Below are positions 15,001 through 30,140 of a stretch of 64,000 nt of DNA, piece after piece (position 1 is the first letter of the stretch; every line of letters begins with the position of its first letter). The DNA lies in NCBI GenBank assembly GCA_023055505.1, contig JALIRH010000031.1, positions 2,068,485-2,132,484 on the forward strand, in the 5' to 3' direction. Position numbers and translations under genes: made by a program. This stretch comes from Callipepla californica brunnescens (Eukaryota; Chordata; Aves; Galliformes; Odontophoridae). The notes beneath the pieces are model-generated. The model saw only the letters and a program-made list of their open reading frames with translations, searched no databases and was not told the origin of the DNA.

Positions 15001-18000
15001 GGAATAGAGCACATTGCTCCAACTGTGGGGCAGCTTCCTACAAGATCGATGTTTTTTGTCAGCCAGTAAGGCTTCTTCCACCTGCAGTGTGTCTACAGCT
15101 GAAAGCACTTTCAGGATATCCACTGTCAAAGCAGAAAGGTCTTGCAAATGTCCTAGCTGGCTGTCCAAGGAGAGTAAAGATTCCTTGATATAAAATACCT
15201 TCTCATACACTTCTTTCAACTGCAGAAACATCTCCTCCACTCTAGATGGAAAAAGAAAAGATAATTAAAATAACTTCGGCTTACCAGATGATTAACACAT
15301 TTTAAAAAGTCAGCATTTTAAACAGCCTTCTGTATTTTTTAGGGTGACTTCCATTCCCATGAAAATGTATATTCAGCATCCCATGGAGGCTTGAAACATG
15401 TCATTCAGTTTACAGATCCAAAAGTCAGTGACTGTTCAGAAAGTAGGCTTTTTGCTCAGGGATTATCAATTAAAAACTACCATATTTCTACTAATCCCCA
15501 TTTCATGATATAGAACTATTACGCCGTGGACAAGAGGACATAGCTTTAGAAATGCTGTACTGTAAGTGTAAATGCTGTAAAAATAAATATGAAATCAATA
15601 CAGTACTTCTTGTCAGCCAGTATCTTTCATTTCTACACTTTCTGTGCCAACACGGAAAGGATAAAGCTCTATGCTACAGATACTCTAGAGATATTATTCC
15701 ATTTCTCAAATACTGCAAAGTGCTAGAAAAATAGTCTTCTCAACAACTTGTACAGCCTTTTGGAACATATTTTGTACAATTGATGATATCAGTTATCATA
15801 AAGAAAAATTAAGCTGCAAAAGAAGCAAGGCCTTCTTAATGTTTTTCAGATTTCCAAGGAATAGTGCAAAAACTTCTTGGCCTGAAACAGTATCATTTTA
15901 ACCAATTCATTATCTTTACATTTGTTAAAGATACTCTCTCTTGTACTCTGTCATTAAGACAATGATGAATCAGCTCCAGGCAATGTGCAAAAGTAGTTTT
16001 TCTCTGTCACTGAATAACTAGGAGATGCAGTAACTAATCAACAGCTGAATAAATTTGATTATTGAAGTTCCAAAATGTTTTACTTGCTTAAATGAATTTC
16101 CTGTATAAATGTGATGCAATGCTATGAAGTATACCTAAACCTGGCACTTAAAAAAAATCCCTTTCTAAATATAATTATCCACAGAATAAATCTTGCTGTA
16201 AGTGATTCTTTATCCTCTGTTTACAAGTATTTTATTTCTTTTACATGGGACATTCATTTTTTGTACACAGTTTATCTTGGTATGCAAAAACTAATATCTT
16301 GAACAGGCAAACATTAAGGAGCTACCATTCTCTAGACAAAATAATTTTCTTACATCAGATCTGTATTGGCATTCAGTAAGACTTTCTATGGTGTCAGTTT
16401 GTTTAATTGTTCCCATTAAACTTAATGTCAGCTTTGCCATTGATTTCAAGAGAAAGCTAAATTAGACCAATACTGGGAGTTCTGAAATCCTATTGATAGT
16501 TGCATATTGATATTTTGCAAATCAAGACAGCTGATAATGGTACAGTGATTATACAGTTATTTCTGTAAACAGTAGTTATATTTAACTGAAAGCAATACTC
16601 TCACAACATTCTTATACTGTTAAGGCTTTGAATAAGTAAATGTATTGCATACCATATTCTGCTACAAGCTCTTCATGCCACATTGCCTGCAAAAGTAGAA
16701 ATGCACAGCACCATATTGTACCCTTGCTTACATGGCCAGGTTTTTATTTCAGAGGGGCTGCAGTAATGGCCTCTGAACAGAGATCAATGCTGCCCCACAT
16801 CAGATCAGAGCCTGCTCTGAGAAAGAAGACTGAAAAAAAGGGAAAAACTGCTGGGTAACAGTGGCTAGTAGTGAGAAATGTGAAAGAAACAGCACTTCAA
16901 GCACCAAGGTTAGTGCAGGAGGGCAGGAGGTGCTCCAGACCCTGGAGCAGCAGCTCCCTGCAGTGCAGGAGGGGCCATGGAGAAGCTGCATGTCCCTCTG
17001 CAGCCCATGGGCACCCCGTGGAGCAGATCTCCAAGTGCAGTAATGGAGGAGCCCGCACAGAGAGGTAGATGATGGCTGAAGGAGGAATAGCCCACGGAGA
17101 GCTTCTGCAACATCAGGAGAAGGGGAAGGGAGTGACTACGAGGGAGGAGTAGACGAAGAACTGCTATGGAATCACAACAGGCCCCATTCCCCTTCTCTGT
17201 CTGGAGAAGTCAGCAGTAGAAGATGGAAGATGTTGGACAAGTGTTTTTAGTTTGCTTTTAGTTTCTCACTGCCCTAGTCTGTTAGTAATAGGCAATAAAT
17301 TATATTAATCTCCCTATGCTGAGTATGTTTTGTCCATAATGGTAACTGGTTTGCAAACTCCCTGTCTTTATCTCACCTCTTGAACCCTTTCTTATCGTGC
17401 TTTCTCCCCTCACTCCTCTGAAGAGGAGAAGTGGTGAGAGAGGTGTAGTGTTTATCTGCCTGTCCGTATGAAACCATCTGAATCCCATTAACCACCCGCA
17501 AGCTCTATAAATATGAAGGGATACAATTCTGCCAACAAGGATTCCCAGCCAGGAATGCTCAAACAGAAAAGTTAAATTTCCATCAGATTAGAAAGGCCTA
17601 CATGTGCTTCTCATTTTCATAATGGTCAGAACCTGATAAAAAAAAAAGCATTAGTTTTTTTATAGAAGTGTAAACAAAGAGCATAAATGTGTAGCAAAGC
17701 ATACCTTTCTGTCGTCACACGGATCCTTTCACTGTCACTGGAACTCAAGCTTTCATTCTTCTCATGAAAATATTTTTCTACACACTGTTCCTCAAAGTCA
17801 TGAAGTTTCTTCAACTCGTCATCACTCAGGTACAACTCTGAATAAAGAAGCAGAAGTTAGTAAGAAGTGTGCTGACAATTGCAACTGCTGAAAAGTGTCC
17901 ATGAAAAAAAATCTGACAAAATAGGTTTTCTTCCCCTCCTTTGACAACAATTCCATGAAACTTGGGATTATGTAAAAAAGTTCAAACATGCCAAATGCAC

Positions 18001-21000
18001 ATAAATTGTTTTTTCACCTTCTTTTAGGCAGCAAACAAAACTCCTTTGACAAGAATTCCGTTGTATTTCCTCTTGTAGACTCAGCATTACACACTGACTG
18101 TTCACAAACACTTATTCTCTCCCAGGCTCACAAAACTTATGCAGAGGTATGTAAGATTTTACTTCACTTTGGTCCAAGCACTCATTAAGAGCTAGTCATC
18201 TTTAATAAGGTACTTTTCAGGTATTTATTCTAAGTATGATAGCTTTTATTCACTTAATTCCTTTACATGCTCATAGGTAAAAATATATTAAGGAAGATTC
18301 CTGGGAGAAAAAAAACAATATATTCAAAAGTTTAAAACTCCACGGCTTAGACTGTTCATAGTGGTATTCTACCACACCAAGTAAGATTTCCGAGAGAATG
18401 GATCAATTATTAGTCAGTATGAAGAAATGTTTATGAATGAAAGCTACTTCTCTGATATAAATTTCAAATATTCCAAGCTTCCTTTTTCTTTTGTTTTTAA
18501 ACACTAAAGTTCCCACTGTACTTCCAAGAAATTATCTATGCCAAGTGACATGGCTATGTTTGTAACAGGTGTGTACATATCCGTAACACACAACGTCCCA
18601 GGGAAACACCACACCACGTTCTGAGTAACCCTGGATCAACTCCTAAGCTCCTTTTGCCTCAGACCTCTTCTAAACTTGCTTCGAAGATTTCACTTTCTCT
18701 ATGTGGAATTTTCATTGATTTTCCACAGGGTGGCACTGGATCCTCATCGCTAAAAGCAACTGTTTCATCACACCAAAAATTTAAGTACAATAAACTGGTC
18801 AAGCAATATACAGGCATACAAAAAAGGAATACAAGAGCATAAAAGTGGGAAAAAAACTCTCTTTCTGATAAAAGTTTAGGCAAGGTATGAGTTCTCAATG
18901 ATTTTTGAATGCACTGAGCAGTCTCAGTCTTAATACTTCTGGATGCCTAATGTATCCCGCAAGCAAGAAATACTGTGCTCTGTCAGTCACTTATAGTATA
19001 TATGCACATAACAATATTTCGAAGCAGGCTGATGCATTCACCCGTGAAGGAGCTGAGCCTAGGAGTATAGCTGCTTCAGCACTGCTTAGTTAAGTTCACT
19101 TTTGAAACCTGTAAATTTTAAAATCTGTAAGTGTGGCAGATATCTTCAGAGTTTCTTGTTCAGTAGAGAAAGTCTTGAATAAATTGTAAACCAAGAAGGG
19201 TCTGATCAGGCCAGTTATTAGTTATCAAGAATGTTCACTACTACACAAAGCATAAAGCTATGCATATGCACAAAAATTCCCCTTTTCTTTAGATAAGGTG
19301 ACAGCTACCACCTTCTCCATCTTCTCATTCCCTTGCTTGTTTCTTCATTCACCAAGCCATGCTGCTGAGTATTTGTTCTCCATCTTGGCACACTGTAATC
19401 TCCTCTGCTCAACGACTATGCCTGTTGCTGGCAGAGCTTCTAGACACAGTGGGACAAAAGGAGCTAACCGTCACGAGGAGGCATTAAGAAGGACCTGGTT
19501 ACAGAGAAGTCCAGGCTGGGAAAGGTGAAGGAGACAGGATTAAGGTGCATTAGCAAGCCAATGCACAAAGACACTGGATGACAGTGAGGAGTCTGAAGGA
19601 TTCTCCCAACATCCATCACTGAATGACTCCAGTCCTCAGACTCTGCAGCTTTCTCAGATTCTATATTGACTCATTTCCTGCCATAGGAGGCAACAACTGT
19701 GAAGTACTGCATAGGTACTTGTTCTGGACATTACTCTTCATGTTGCCACCCACTGCTATAAACTGACGTTAGCACACTGACAAACAACCAGGCTGAAACA
19801 TAATTATAACAAAGCACAATTGCATTATATTGTGCATGATCAAAGATCTAGCAAGCTCAAGTTTCCTTCAATAAACCCTGCCTAGCCAAAAGCTCAGATA
19901 ATCTAGAAGGACTTTTCCCTTATATCTCCTTTACATCTACAAACAGGGTTTGTTAAATGATGCAGAAATATATTCTCAAATGTCAGGTATCGCATCCTCA
20001 GCTGCTGCCATGGAAGTCAAGAAGGAATTCTGCACACATGCACTGCATAAGAAGTCAAGGACATGAGTCACTTGCTGAAGGATCTTTTATCAGCTGCTAG
20101 CACCTCACACTTCAAAATACCCTGAACTAACTTAAATACATAATTCTCATTAAAAAAGGAACTGAAAGTGGGAGTCTCATCCCACTCAGTGGCTTTGCAC
20201 TTAAAATTTAAACTTTCACTGCACTTTAAGAACCCCAGTCCCGAACTACTAAAGCTCCAGAAAAATAAAGTGTGAAAATATAATGGTATATGGAGGATGC
20301 ATGGGGAAGAAGTCACTGAACTATATCAGAAGAATAAATATGGGGTTCTCATTTATCAAAAGCATTTGTAACTCTGGGCAGTTAAAAAGGAATTGATAGT
20401 CTTTTTAGGATAAATGTGCAAAAACACAGTTTTCCAGTATTATGCGTTAAAAATGGGGTTATACCACAGAAAAAGTCAGCATCATGTTATTTCACCTCTG
20501 AGTTGTGTTATGTCTATGCCATTCCAGAAAGATACATCTATAGCACCTTCTTGCCAGTTAGAAGCCAGTTGCAATGAAAACAGCTATGACTGAGCACACT
20601 GTAAGTTAAAACTGAGAGTCAGAGCCTGACTAAGTTCTTCACTGTTATTATCTGTATTACATCTTAATTGATGCACAATAACTGAGCAAAGCAAAAGCCA
20701 AATAAAAAGTAACACATTACCCTAATCACTTTTTTTTCCTACAAGTCCTTTCACAGGTACACTAAATTATGCTTTGCAAATGAAAACAGCTGCTGGCCTG
20801 GAAAATCTCTTTCTTGAAAAACTGAGCTACAAAGTGATGTGACATTGGCAAAATATTTTTTAAAGCTATTTCTGCTGGTGCTTATATTAGCTCTGCTTAC
20901 TCAGTCCAACGTCACCTTCCTCTTGATCAGACTCATTTGAAGGTCGATGGTGGAAGATACGGTTTATCAGAAGTCCAATGTGGCTCAAGAGAATGAAAGG

Positions 21001-24000
21001 TGGAGGCAGCCATGGCTTCTCATGATACATCATAATATAGCGGTACCGGTTGTACTTCCAGAGCTTGTTCGATATGGATTTCAAATCATAATAAACATTA
21101 CTGAGAAAACATAAAGGGGTAAGGAAGGTAAAACACTCCTGTGAGGAATCTTCTGAACACAGCACAAGATGTCTGTCTAAAGATCTGATGTGACACAGAA
21201 GTCCCATTCCTCCAGTGAAGTCAATCAGCTTAGCAGCTTTCATTTAATAAAGCAGCAGCATGTGCCTGCAGCTACAGCACGGAGAATTAGATCTTCAAAG
21301 CTGCCTAACAAATTGGGAGATCCAATTCCCATTCACATTAATGGGAACTGAGCAAAAAAATATCCCTAAAGTGTCTTTGAAATCTCAACCAGATTATTTA
21401 AACTGTAATACATAGCTTATATGGGAATTCAACATTGTCTGCCTCTTTGGACTGGATTAAGTACATGAGTCAAGCTAAGGGAAAAGTGTTAACAACATTT
21501 CTGCTGCCTTTTCAGTGCACTCCCCCTACAACTAAACAATTGCTTTTAGAGGCAGCTACATAAGCAATTCTTCTGTGGGATGCTCTTTGGAGTAGTGATA
21601 TTACTAAATATGGATCTGTTGTTGCACAGACCATTCTCATTGATCCAAGTACAGGAAAGCAACTTCGTAGCCTCTGGCACTTCAATTTCAGTTGCACTGT
21701 CAAACTAAACACTCAACATATCTTCACAAAAACACCAGCTTTGCTTTTGGGAACGTAATTAAATATAACCCTCATACTCATTTTTGGTCTCAGTTCTGGA
21801 ACAATCAAACCACTAAGCAGAAGGTTTAACATATCATCATTGCTAAATTTATATCTAGAAATAATTCAAATTAGAATTCCACATCTGTGTATTAAAGAAA
21901 AAAATAGTGTCTTGCCACAATTTCAGGAAAGAGATTTCTAATTGGAAGTGGGAATAGAATGAATTTTGATCATTCAGTTTTCTTTCTTGAATATTAATCA
22001 CTACATTTCTAGTTTAGAAATATTTTCAACCTACAGGTGACTTTCTCTTCCCCAGAAATGCTAGAACTCTAAAAATGAAAAAATGAACTACTTCAGTTAC
22101 ATTCTTCTTGCTAATACTGACATAGAATTTGATCCACTTTAATGGTTTCCTTGCTAAAACTCAAATGGTTAAAATCGCTATAAAGACATTGACAGAAGCC
22201 TTCTACTCTGGCAGCAGATATTAAAAACAAATTGTTTGATACATTATGTTTAAATTTCAGTTCTAGACCACAGTAAACTGCACAGAACAGCAGGAATTTT
22301 TGAACTTCCTGAAGGAACAGCGTGCTACTCCAAGGTCATCATTCCTTTTCCTTAAATACCCTTATTTATCTACCAATTTAAATCTTGTGCTACCTTGTGA
22401 TGAAAGGTATATAGGCTGTCAGTGCAACAAGTACAATTTTTAATAACAAAGAACAAACTATTTACGAGCTGAATTAACGTTGCTTATTTGCCAAACAGAG
22501 CTGTCCACTGCCAGATAGAACAGTCAACAAAGAAGTGCTGGCAGAACTTCTATTATTTGTCTTAGTGCTTTTTGGTTTTGTTTTTATTTGGTTGGTTGGT
22601 TTTGTTTTGTTTTGTTTTGTTTTCAATAATAAAATATGGTACCTACTTAAAGAAAGCAATGAGTAAGTTGACCATGATGATGTATTGCACAAAAAGGTAG
22701 ACAGCTTGGAGGAACGGTGTGAGAAAGGACCCAGGAGGACATTCTTGATTGGTTTCGCAGACTGAAAGAGAAGAACATATACCATTAGAAAGAAAATCAA
22801 AGCAGAGCACAGCAAGGGCATATGCTGCTCTTTTGCCTCAGCAAAAGTCCTTGGTAACTTCCACAAATACACACTGTTAAATGTCTGCCTCCATGTAAGG
22901 AAGTTAGGAGACCTCTTCCTGATCATACTGCCTCATATCTCCTGTTGTAATTTAGAAGCTCTAAAAACATTTCATATATACCAGTTACTGTACATGATAC
23001 TACAACATTTTGCTGAGGGGAAAAATAGTGTAACCGCAATACGTTTGAGAGATGGTACACACTTAGATTTACTGTAACTGATCCTTAAAGCAAGTAGCAA
23101 AGCTTTCACTGACTCCACTGTGGAAAGAACACCGCTCTAAGACTGTTTTATTGTTACTGAAGTATTAATCCTGCATAGCTTCACTAAGACTAAATTAATT
23201 CATGTGCATATGTACATGTGGCTACGGATATATTTGATAATTTACAGAAACTAAGAGATCCCTCCTAATTTTTTTTTTCTGAACTGACAAAATAAAACCT
23301 TTCCAAGGTTTATATTTTCTTATTCAAATTAACCTTTGAAGAGTTTCAGAAGTATATTTATAACACAGCAGACCTAAACTCAGGAGATACTTCACAGCAT
23401 ACAGATTCATCAGAGAAATCATCTCTGAAGTTTCTAACTTCTTAAAGCTTAGCATTAGTAAGTGATTAAAGGAATTAAATAGTAAAAATTAATGGTGAAT
23501 TGTTTTGGCTTACACAACCAAGATATCTGTCATGTGACTGTTTCAGCAATGATAACAGATGTTACATTTTTAATTATTTATAAGAAGCAGGCTTAAGCTT
23601 AACTATATAGCTCAAATATCTGTATCTACCTGCATACTTCCTTTTCTATTTCAAAAAATGTCTTATTGGCACCCATCACTTAGTAGTAGCATCAGAATGC
23701 TTTCTATTATAATGAAAAATCTACTGGAGTGACTGGTTCTCCTGCCTTACTGAATCAAGGTCGAAGTCATAATCAAGAATGAAACAACTTTCCTGTTTAG
23801 GTAATCTATTTATTTTCATGTTCAACTGTTTAAGAACCCCAGGTAACTCTCAGCAGCTTTAGGTTGTTCTAATCACAAACTCATTTAACTGTCAAATACC
23901 CTCATCAAGAATTAGCTTATTGTTAATCCTTAAGTGCTTTGCTCTGAGCTTCATAATATACTGCATTTCAAAAGTTAGATTTGAAAGTTTTAAAGTTTAA

Positions 24001-27000
24001 TCTTCATTTTATACAAATAAACAAATATTGTCATCCTTTAATCATGCAGTAGTACAATTTAAGGCTATATGTATCTTTGAATCCAAGCTGTTTGAAAAAG
24101 AACAGACCCAATGTGCCATCAAAACAATCAGTTCAAACCAAACCCGTTTAAGCACATATCACATTTAAACTACCTACCATCTATTTCTCCAGCATAGACT
24201 TCACCAAAAATCATCCAGTAGGGCTGAAATACAATATCTCGTGCCAGAGTCCAAGAAGGAGGTTCTTCTGGTGAAAGGATTGCCTTTCGTGAGACGCCAA
24301 AGCTCAACAGAACTATGGCCATCATGACCACAATATAGAACATGTTTGCTGTCTAGGCATTGAAGAATTAACTGTGTTAATTATATGTAAAATCTTATAC
24401 ATATATATTTGCAAATACATTTTAAGGAAGATCATCAGTTACTGCTTTTACAAATAGGAATTTAAAAACAAGGTCAACAGCGTAACACGTTGGAGGAAAT
24501 TAAAACTTTTTCTAGAGGTTAAAATCCTTTTGGTCCAGAAAGGCCATAGGTCCTACTTGCTGCTCAAATCTTTCTTAATATCTTAAGCAAGATTTGTGAT
24601 TTGAAAAATGCAGAGGCCTTGTGATGGTGCTTTTCATCCACAGCAAATTTTTCCAAATTCAGAGTAAGGAATAGCAGTTAAAAATATTATCCCTTCTAAC
24701 TGTGAATCAGAATTACTATGCAAGACAGAATGTGAGAGTATTAATAAGATAGTTCCCAATATCCGAGGGAAATTACAGTGGGGATCTGCATATGTCCCTC
24801 AAGACTAGTCAGCAGTTCAGCAGCAGTTCAGATACCAAAAGAGAAAAAAAAAATTAACTTTGATCTCAGAGAAATTTTGCCAGCTAAAAATGGAATATAA
24901 TTATTTGAATCAAAATGTAAAATAATAATGAGGCACTTTCCAAGAGCTAGGGGAATTATCCGTAGTAGTGAGCCCATATCAAGACACGGTGATTTTTCTT
25001 CCTCCTATTATCAAGCTGGATCAGAAACTCTACTCAGACACAATCCTTCTCTATGGAACTAAGTGAAAAAGCCTTCTGTGAATAAACTGAAATCTGATTA
25101 TTGTCAAGTCACAAACAGAAAGAATCACGGTAGTTCCAAGTAACGCATTCAGTGTGGGTTATTAGGTAACATCTCACTTGACCGCTGCTCTTTCCTGTCA
25201 CTGCCAACCTTTACAGATATCTCAGCTGATGTCATGAGTACAAGAAAATTGGTCCATAGTGTAACACTTACCATCTTCCCAATCATTGTCAGATACGGGC
25301 CAGCATGCTGATTCACAGCAAAAAGATCAAGGAGCCGGGCATACCAAAATATTATATCCAAGCAGTAAAGTAGCCGCCCTGCTGTTTGAACAGGGGGCTT
25401 AGACCAGCGCAAACCAAAACCAATCATAAAGAGGATGATAGCTATAGAATCAGTAAAATTCCAGTATTCATAAATCCACACCTTCACTTTCTGGCGGAAT
25501 TTTCCAGGTTCTGAGATAAACACCTGAACAGAACGTGGGAGGGAGATAAAAAAACATTAAAATCACTTCCTTTAATTTTCTCTGTCTAAACTGTTTTATG
25601 ATGTTTGTAATTCTTTTTTTTCCTTTTTTTTTTTTCTTTTTTTGCAGGCTCACATATTACATGATGCAATTCAATCTTTACTGAGTTTTAGACTTAATCT
25701 GTATTATTATATTGCTCAAATATGACATGACAAATATGATAGCTATTCCTAAGGAAAAGCTAATTCTAAGTCTGTACCCATACAGTGAAGATCGTGTTCC
25801 TCAGTAGAAAACAGTAGGCAACAGAGTGAACAGAATGAATATTTGTCATTATAAACTAGTATTTTCTAGAAGAATGATTATGACCTGCAACAGTCCTTTC
25901 AAAAACCCATAGTCACGGAAAATATCAACCCAACCTCACTGATGGGAAAATAATTAATTCCTCTTTTTTCAGACCAAAAATACAAAGTAAGATCCTTGCA
26001 TTATACCAAGGACACACTAAAAAAAGAGTGCTGACAACTAGCAAGGTAAAGAATGAAATGTTCACTCCTTGAACTGTGAGGTGCCCCAAAGGGATTTTAA
26101 GGTTCACTGAGCAAATGTGTGGAATCTTTGGGGGACTGCAAATAAAATCTCTGCACACTGCATAAGAGAGACCAATAACGCAGTGCTGTGTAAGATCATA
26201 CTGATAAGAACAAAGTGAAGGAAAGATTTTTAAATGTTATACCCTGATCCTGCAATAATTTATGCATATGAACATACTCATGTAAGCAAGTGATCCTACT
26301 CAATTCAGCTGAAGTAACTCACATGAGGTACTAGTTGATGGATCAGGGCTTAAGGCTTTAACCATTAATACAATCTAGAGAAATGGAGACTTGTAGGTAC
26401 ATATAATCAGACCCTCAACAGTTAATTAGATGAATATGTAAGATACTTTGTCCTACAAAGTCTCTGACAGCTGACCAGAAGTAGTACATGGAGGAAGAAA
26501 ATAAGGAAGATACAAATTTCAAAGTCTCCAATAAATGTTAACGCAAGAAAGAAGAGCTGGTGTTTCCACTGTCCTACTATCAGCACAGTGCAACAACACA
26601 ACACTGATCTTCCAAGTTCTTGACATTTCATATTCTCTTTTTTTTTTTTTTCCCAGTTACACAATCCCTGTACAGATTTTTTTCAATTTTATCTCACGCA
26701 GATATAAAAATTCTATGCTCTCCCCACACTTCAATATATTCATAGTATTCCTGCTTAGCCTTAAAATTCTTCACAACTTTCACACTGATGTCGCAATTTT
26801 CTGAGTTATCTGTTGTAACAGAATCCTTCATTCAGAACAGTGAACAGTTTGTTCCAGTTTTTTCCTTCTAAAAGTAAAGCATTCCAAAAGCCATATAAAG
26901 GACACCTCAGAGCACTGTTGATGATGCCCAAGTCAATTTCACACTGAAGACAAGGCTCAGCATATTAAAAAAGAAATGGAGATATATATAGCTGCATTTG

Positions 27001-30000
27001 TCCATGGGACTGGGGTGCAAGGTACAGACAAATTAACAATAACTAATTTTGACTGCAACATTATTTTTTCATGCCCAATTAATCCAGCATTAAAATTTGC
27101 TAGTTCTTTCAGTTTTGTTTTTAGATGGTTACAGAATCACAGAAGCACAGGGGTTGGAGACCTCTGGAGATCAGCTAGTCCAACCCACCTGCTAATGCAG
27201 GTTCCCCTAGAACTTGCAAAGGAAAGTGTCCAGGCAGGTTTTGAATATCCCCAGAGAAGGAGACACCACAACCTCCCTAGGCAGTTTGTTTCAGTGCTCT
27301 GTCATCCACAAAGTAAAGAAGTTCTTTCTCATGTTTAGATGGAATTTCCAGTGCTCCAATCTGTTCTCACTGCCTTTTGTCCTGTTGCTGGGCATCATTA
27401 GAAAGAGCAAGGCTCTATCCTCTTGATAAGATTCCCTCTCAGTCTCTTCCCCAGGCTAAACAGTCCCATATTCCTTATCCTTTCCTCATACAGGAGATGC
27501 TCCAGGCCCCTAAACATCTTTGCACCACTCTACTGGACACTCTTCAGTAGTTCCCTGTCTTTCTTCTACTGGGGAGCCTGGACACTGTACTCCAGACGTG
27601 GCTTCACCAGAGCAGAATAAACCCTCAACCTGTTGGCCACACTCTTTGAAATGCACCCCAGGATACCACTGGTCTTCTTGGCCACAAGGGACACTGCTGC
27701 CTCATGACCAACCTGTTGTCCATCAGGCCACCTATGGCCTTCTCCACAGAGCTCCCTTACAGAAGATTAGCCCATAACCTATATGTATGCAAGTCAGAAC
27801 CTATATGTATGCAAGTCAGTGGGACTTGGTGGAAAGCCTTAGATTATTCTACATATTACATCTGATAACAAGCTCCACATTCAAAGTGATATCATAAAAC
27901 AAATTTCATATTTGTGATGGGAAATCTCATGGTTTAGTTCTACACCCCGCAGCTCAAAATCCCAATTTAGCACAATTATTTTCAAACAAACTGTACAATA
28001 CCAGTGGCTTAAACAAACACACCAAAAAAAAAAAAAAAAGATTTAAGAACAAGCTTTAAGATTTACTTTGAGAGCCCAAGTAGTAGTCTTCATATTTACA
28101 AATAATAATACTAATATCTAAATAAATCAGAGAAAGAAAATGCATCATGCTATTCTTTATTCCACTAAATTCTTTCCAATGGAGAATTCAAGGCTTGGCA
28201 TTCTCTAGTGAGTTTTGTTGTTTATAATATATTCTTAATATAAGAGAAGAGTGAATGGAAAAACTTACCTCTCTGACTTTTTCAATGGCAGTGCTGAAAA
28301 TATAAATAATAACAAGCCACTCTTGCACACTTGGTCTTGGTTCCATTTTCACCAACACAGTGTAAGTAAAGAGCATGAGAAAGGCCATGTATGCCATCTA
28401 CAAAACAGACAGTATGTAATACAGATGCATGACAACCTCTAACAAATTTATGTAAACATACTAACAAATGTTTACCCTAAGTATAACCAAATACATTTTG
28501 AATTTAATATATTCAAACAAGATTTTTGAGCCCTTCAATGTAATATCAGCAAACTTGTGCTTTAGTGCTCAAAAGATGGAAGCGGAAGATGAATTACTGC
28601 AGTGCATATTCACTTAGGCCCCAAACACACAATATGAAATAGACTATTGTCTATCTTTCCAATTACCTATCTATCTTTCTATCTAGATAATAACTATCTG
28701 CACTCTGTTACCTGAATGTAAAGGCAGTGCTACACTATTATCCTGACCTGATGTAGGAGCAAGTAAACATTCTTAAAGCTAAGTGAACTACAACTGGTTT
28801 AAATGATCGTTTCTAGATCAATTTTCACTGCTTCAAGTAAGAGTTCCTAACTACAGAGGTATAAATACATGTGACAGCCTATGCATTTTAAGTCAGTTTC
28901 AAATTTATCTCTATGTTGGCAATTAAACACTGTAGTAAAGCTCTGCTTAGATTTTTATTTTGTTCCTCACAACAATTTTGTAGGTTTTTAACTATCTTTT
29001 TTGGTTTGCTCGTTTGCTTCCTCTTTTTCCTTTTTTTCTTTTTTTTTTTTGACTGTGATGTTTCTTTGCTTTTTTATATTAACTACATGATCTTAGCTGA
29101 AAAGATTTTCATGCAATTACAAGAGAAATATTCACATCTTTTCCCACTCCCTCCCACCACTTAGTGATTTTAAATCCACGACGTGAAAACTACAAGTAGC
29201 ACTGAGTAGTATTTGAGGAATCAGAGCAGAATTTTGACAATCTAAGTTCTTGTGCAATGACCAACCGTGTGAAACCAGAACTTGACAATCGGTGCATTGT
29301 AGAACTCATAGATTTTTCTAGTGCCAGTCAGGTTTCCTTGTCCATCGTCTACTTGGTTTTCACCAGGCGCCTGAGCTACCTTCTCCACATCACAATCTTT
29401 CTTTAAAAGGAAAGAGCATTTTAAAAGTAAGAAACTGTAGTCTATGACTGCAAAGGTCATGCTATGTTAGCAGAACACACAAATGTTTAAGCTTCATTCA
29501 GAATCTGTAAAAAGTTACTCTAGCTTGATTTTATCTTATTACAACCATCTCATCAGCATCACCACTTTTCCATTATAAACATCTTCTAGTGTTTGCTCTT
29601 ACGATTACAGGCAGCAGACAGGCAGGGATCAGCAGACCTAAACTTTCGTCTGTGTCTGACATTTCCCCTTCAATAAGTCACTTATCCTACTCTAACTGTA
29701 AAATAGCAAATAGCAACTTCCAATTTGACTTAAGTGTGTTGCCTAGAAATCCATTCCAATTTATGGGGCATTAAGAAAAAAAGGAATAAGTACCCCAGAT
29801 CAGCCTATTGTAAACAATATGAATTTAGTTGCACAGAAAATGTCAGGACAGTGAAGTAATAAATACAAAATCCAGTTACTATTTTTGATGTATTATATAC
29901 CTCATTAGAAGACAGGGATGAAATAAGCATTTTCTCCCAAAATCTACTTAGAAAAAAAAATATATAGGTAATTTCTTCCTCAGCAAAATAAAAACAAAGG

Positions 30001-30105
30001 AAAAAGTAAACAATTATACATTCACAGTTCGACACTTGTAAGAGAAGCCCTCTCATGACACAAGTATCTGACTTGCTGCAGACCCACAGCAGCAGACAAC
30101 TGAAA

Positions 30106-30140
<35 letters not shown>

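Noticed and set aside
22474..22926. Minus-strand 150-residue open frame over exon 23
   Set aside because: It reads exon 23 in the wrong frame and runs through the TTTTG repeat. The S6 sequence appears only in the frame annotated.
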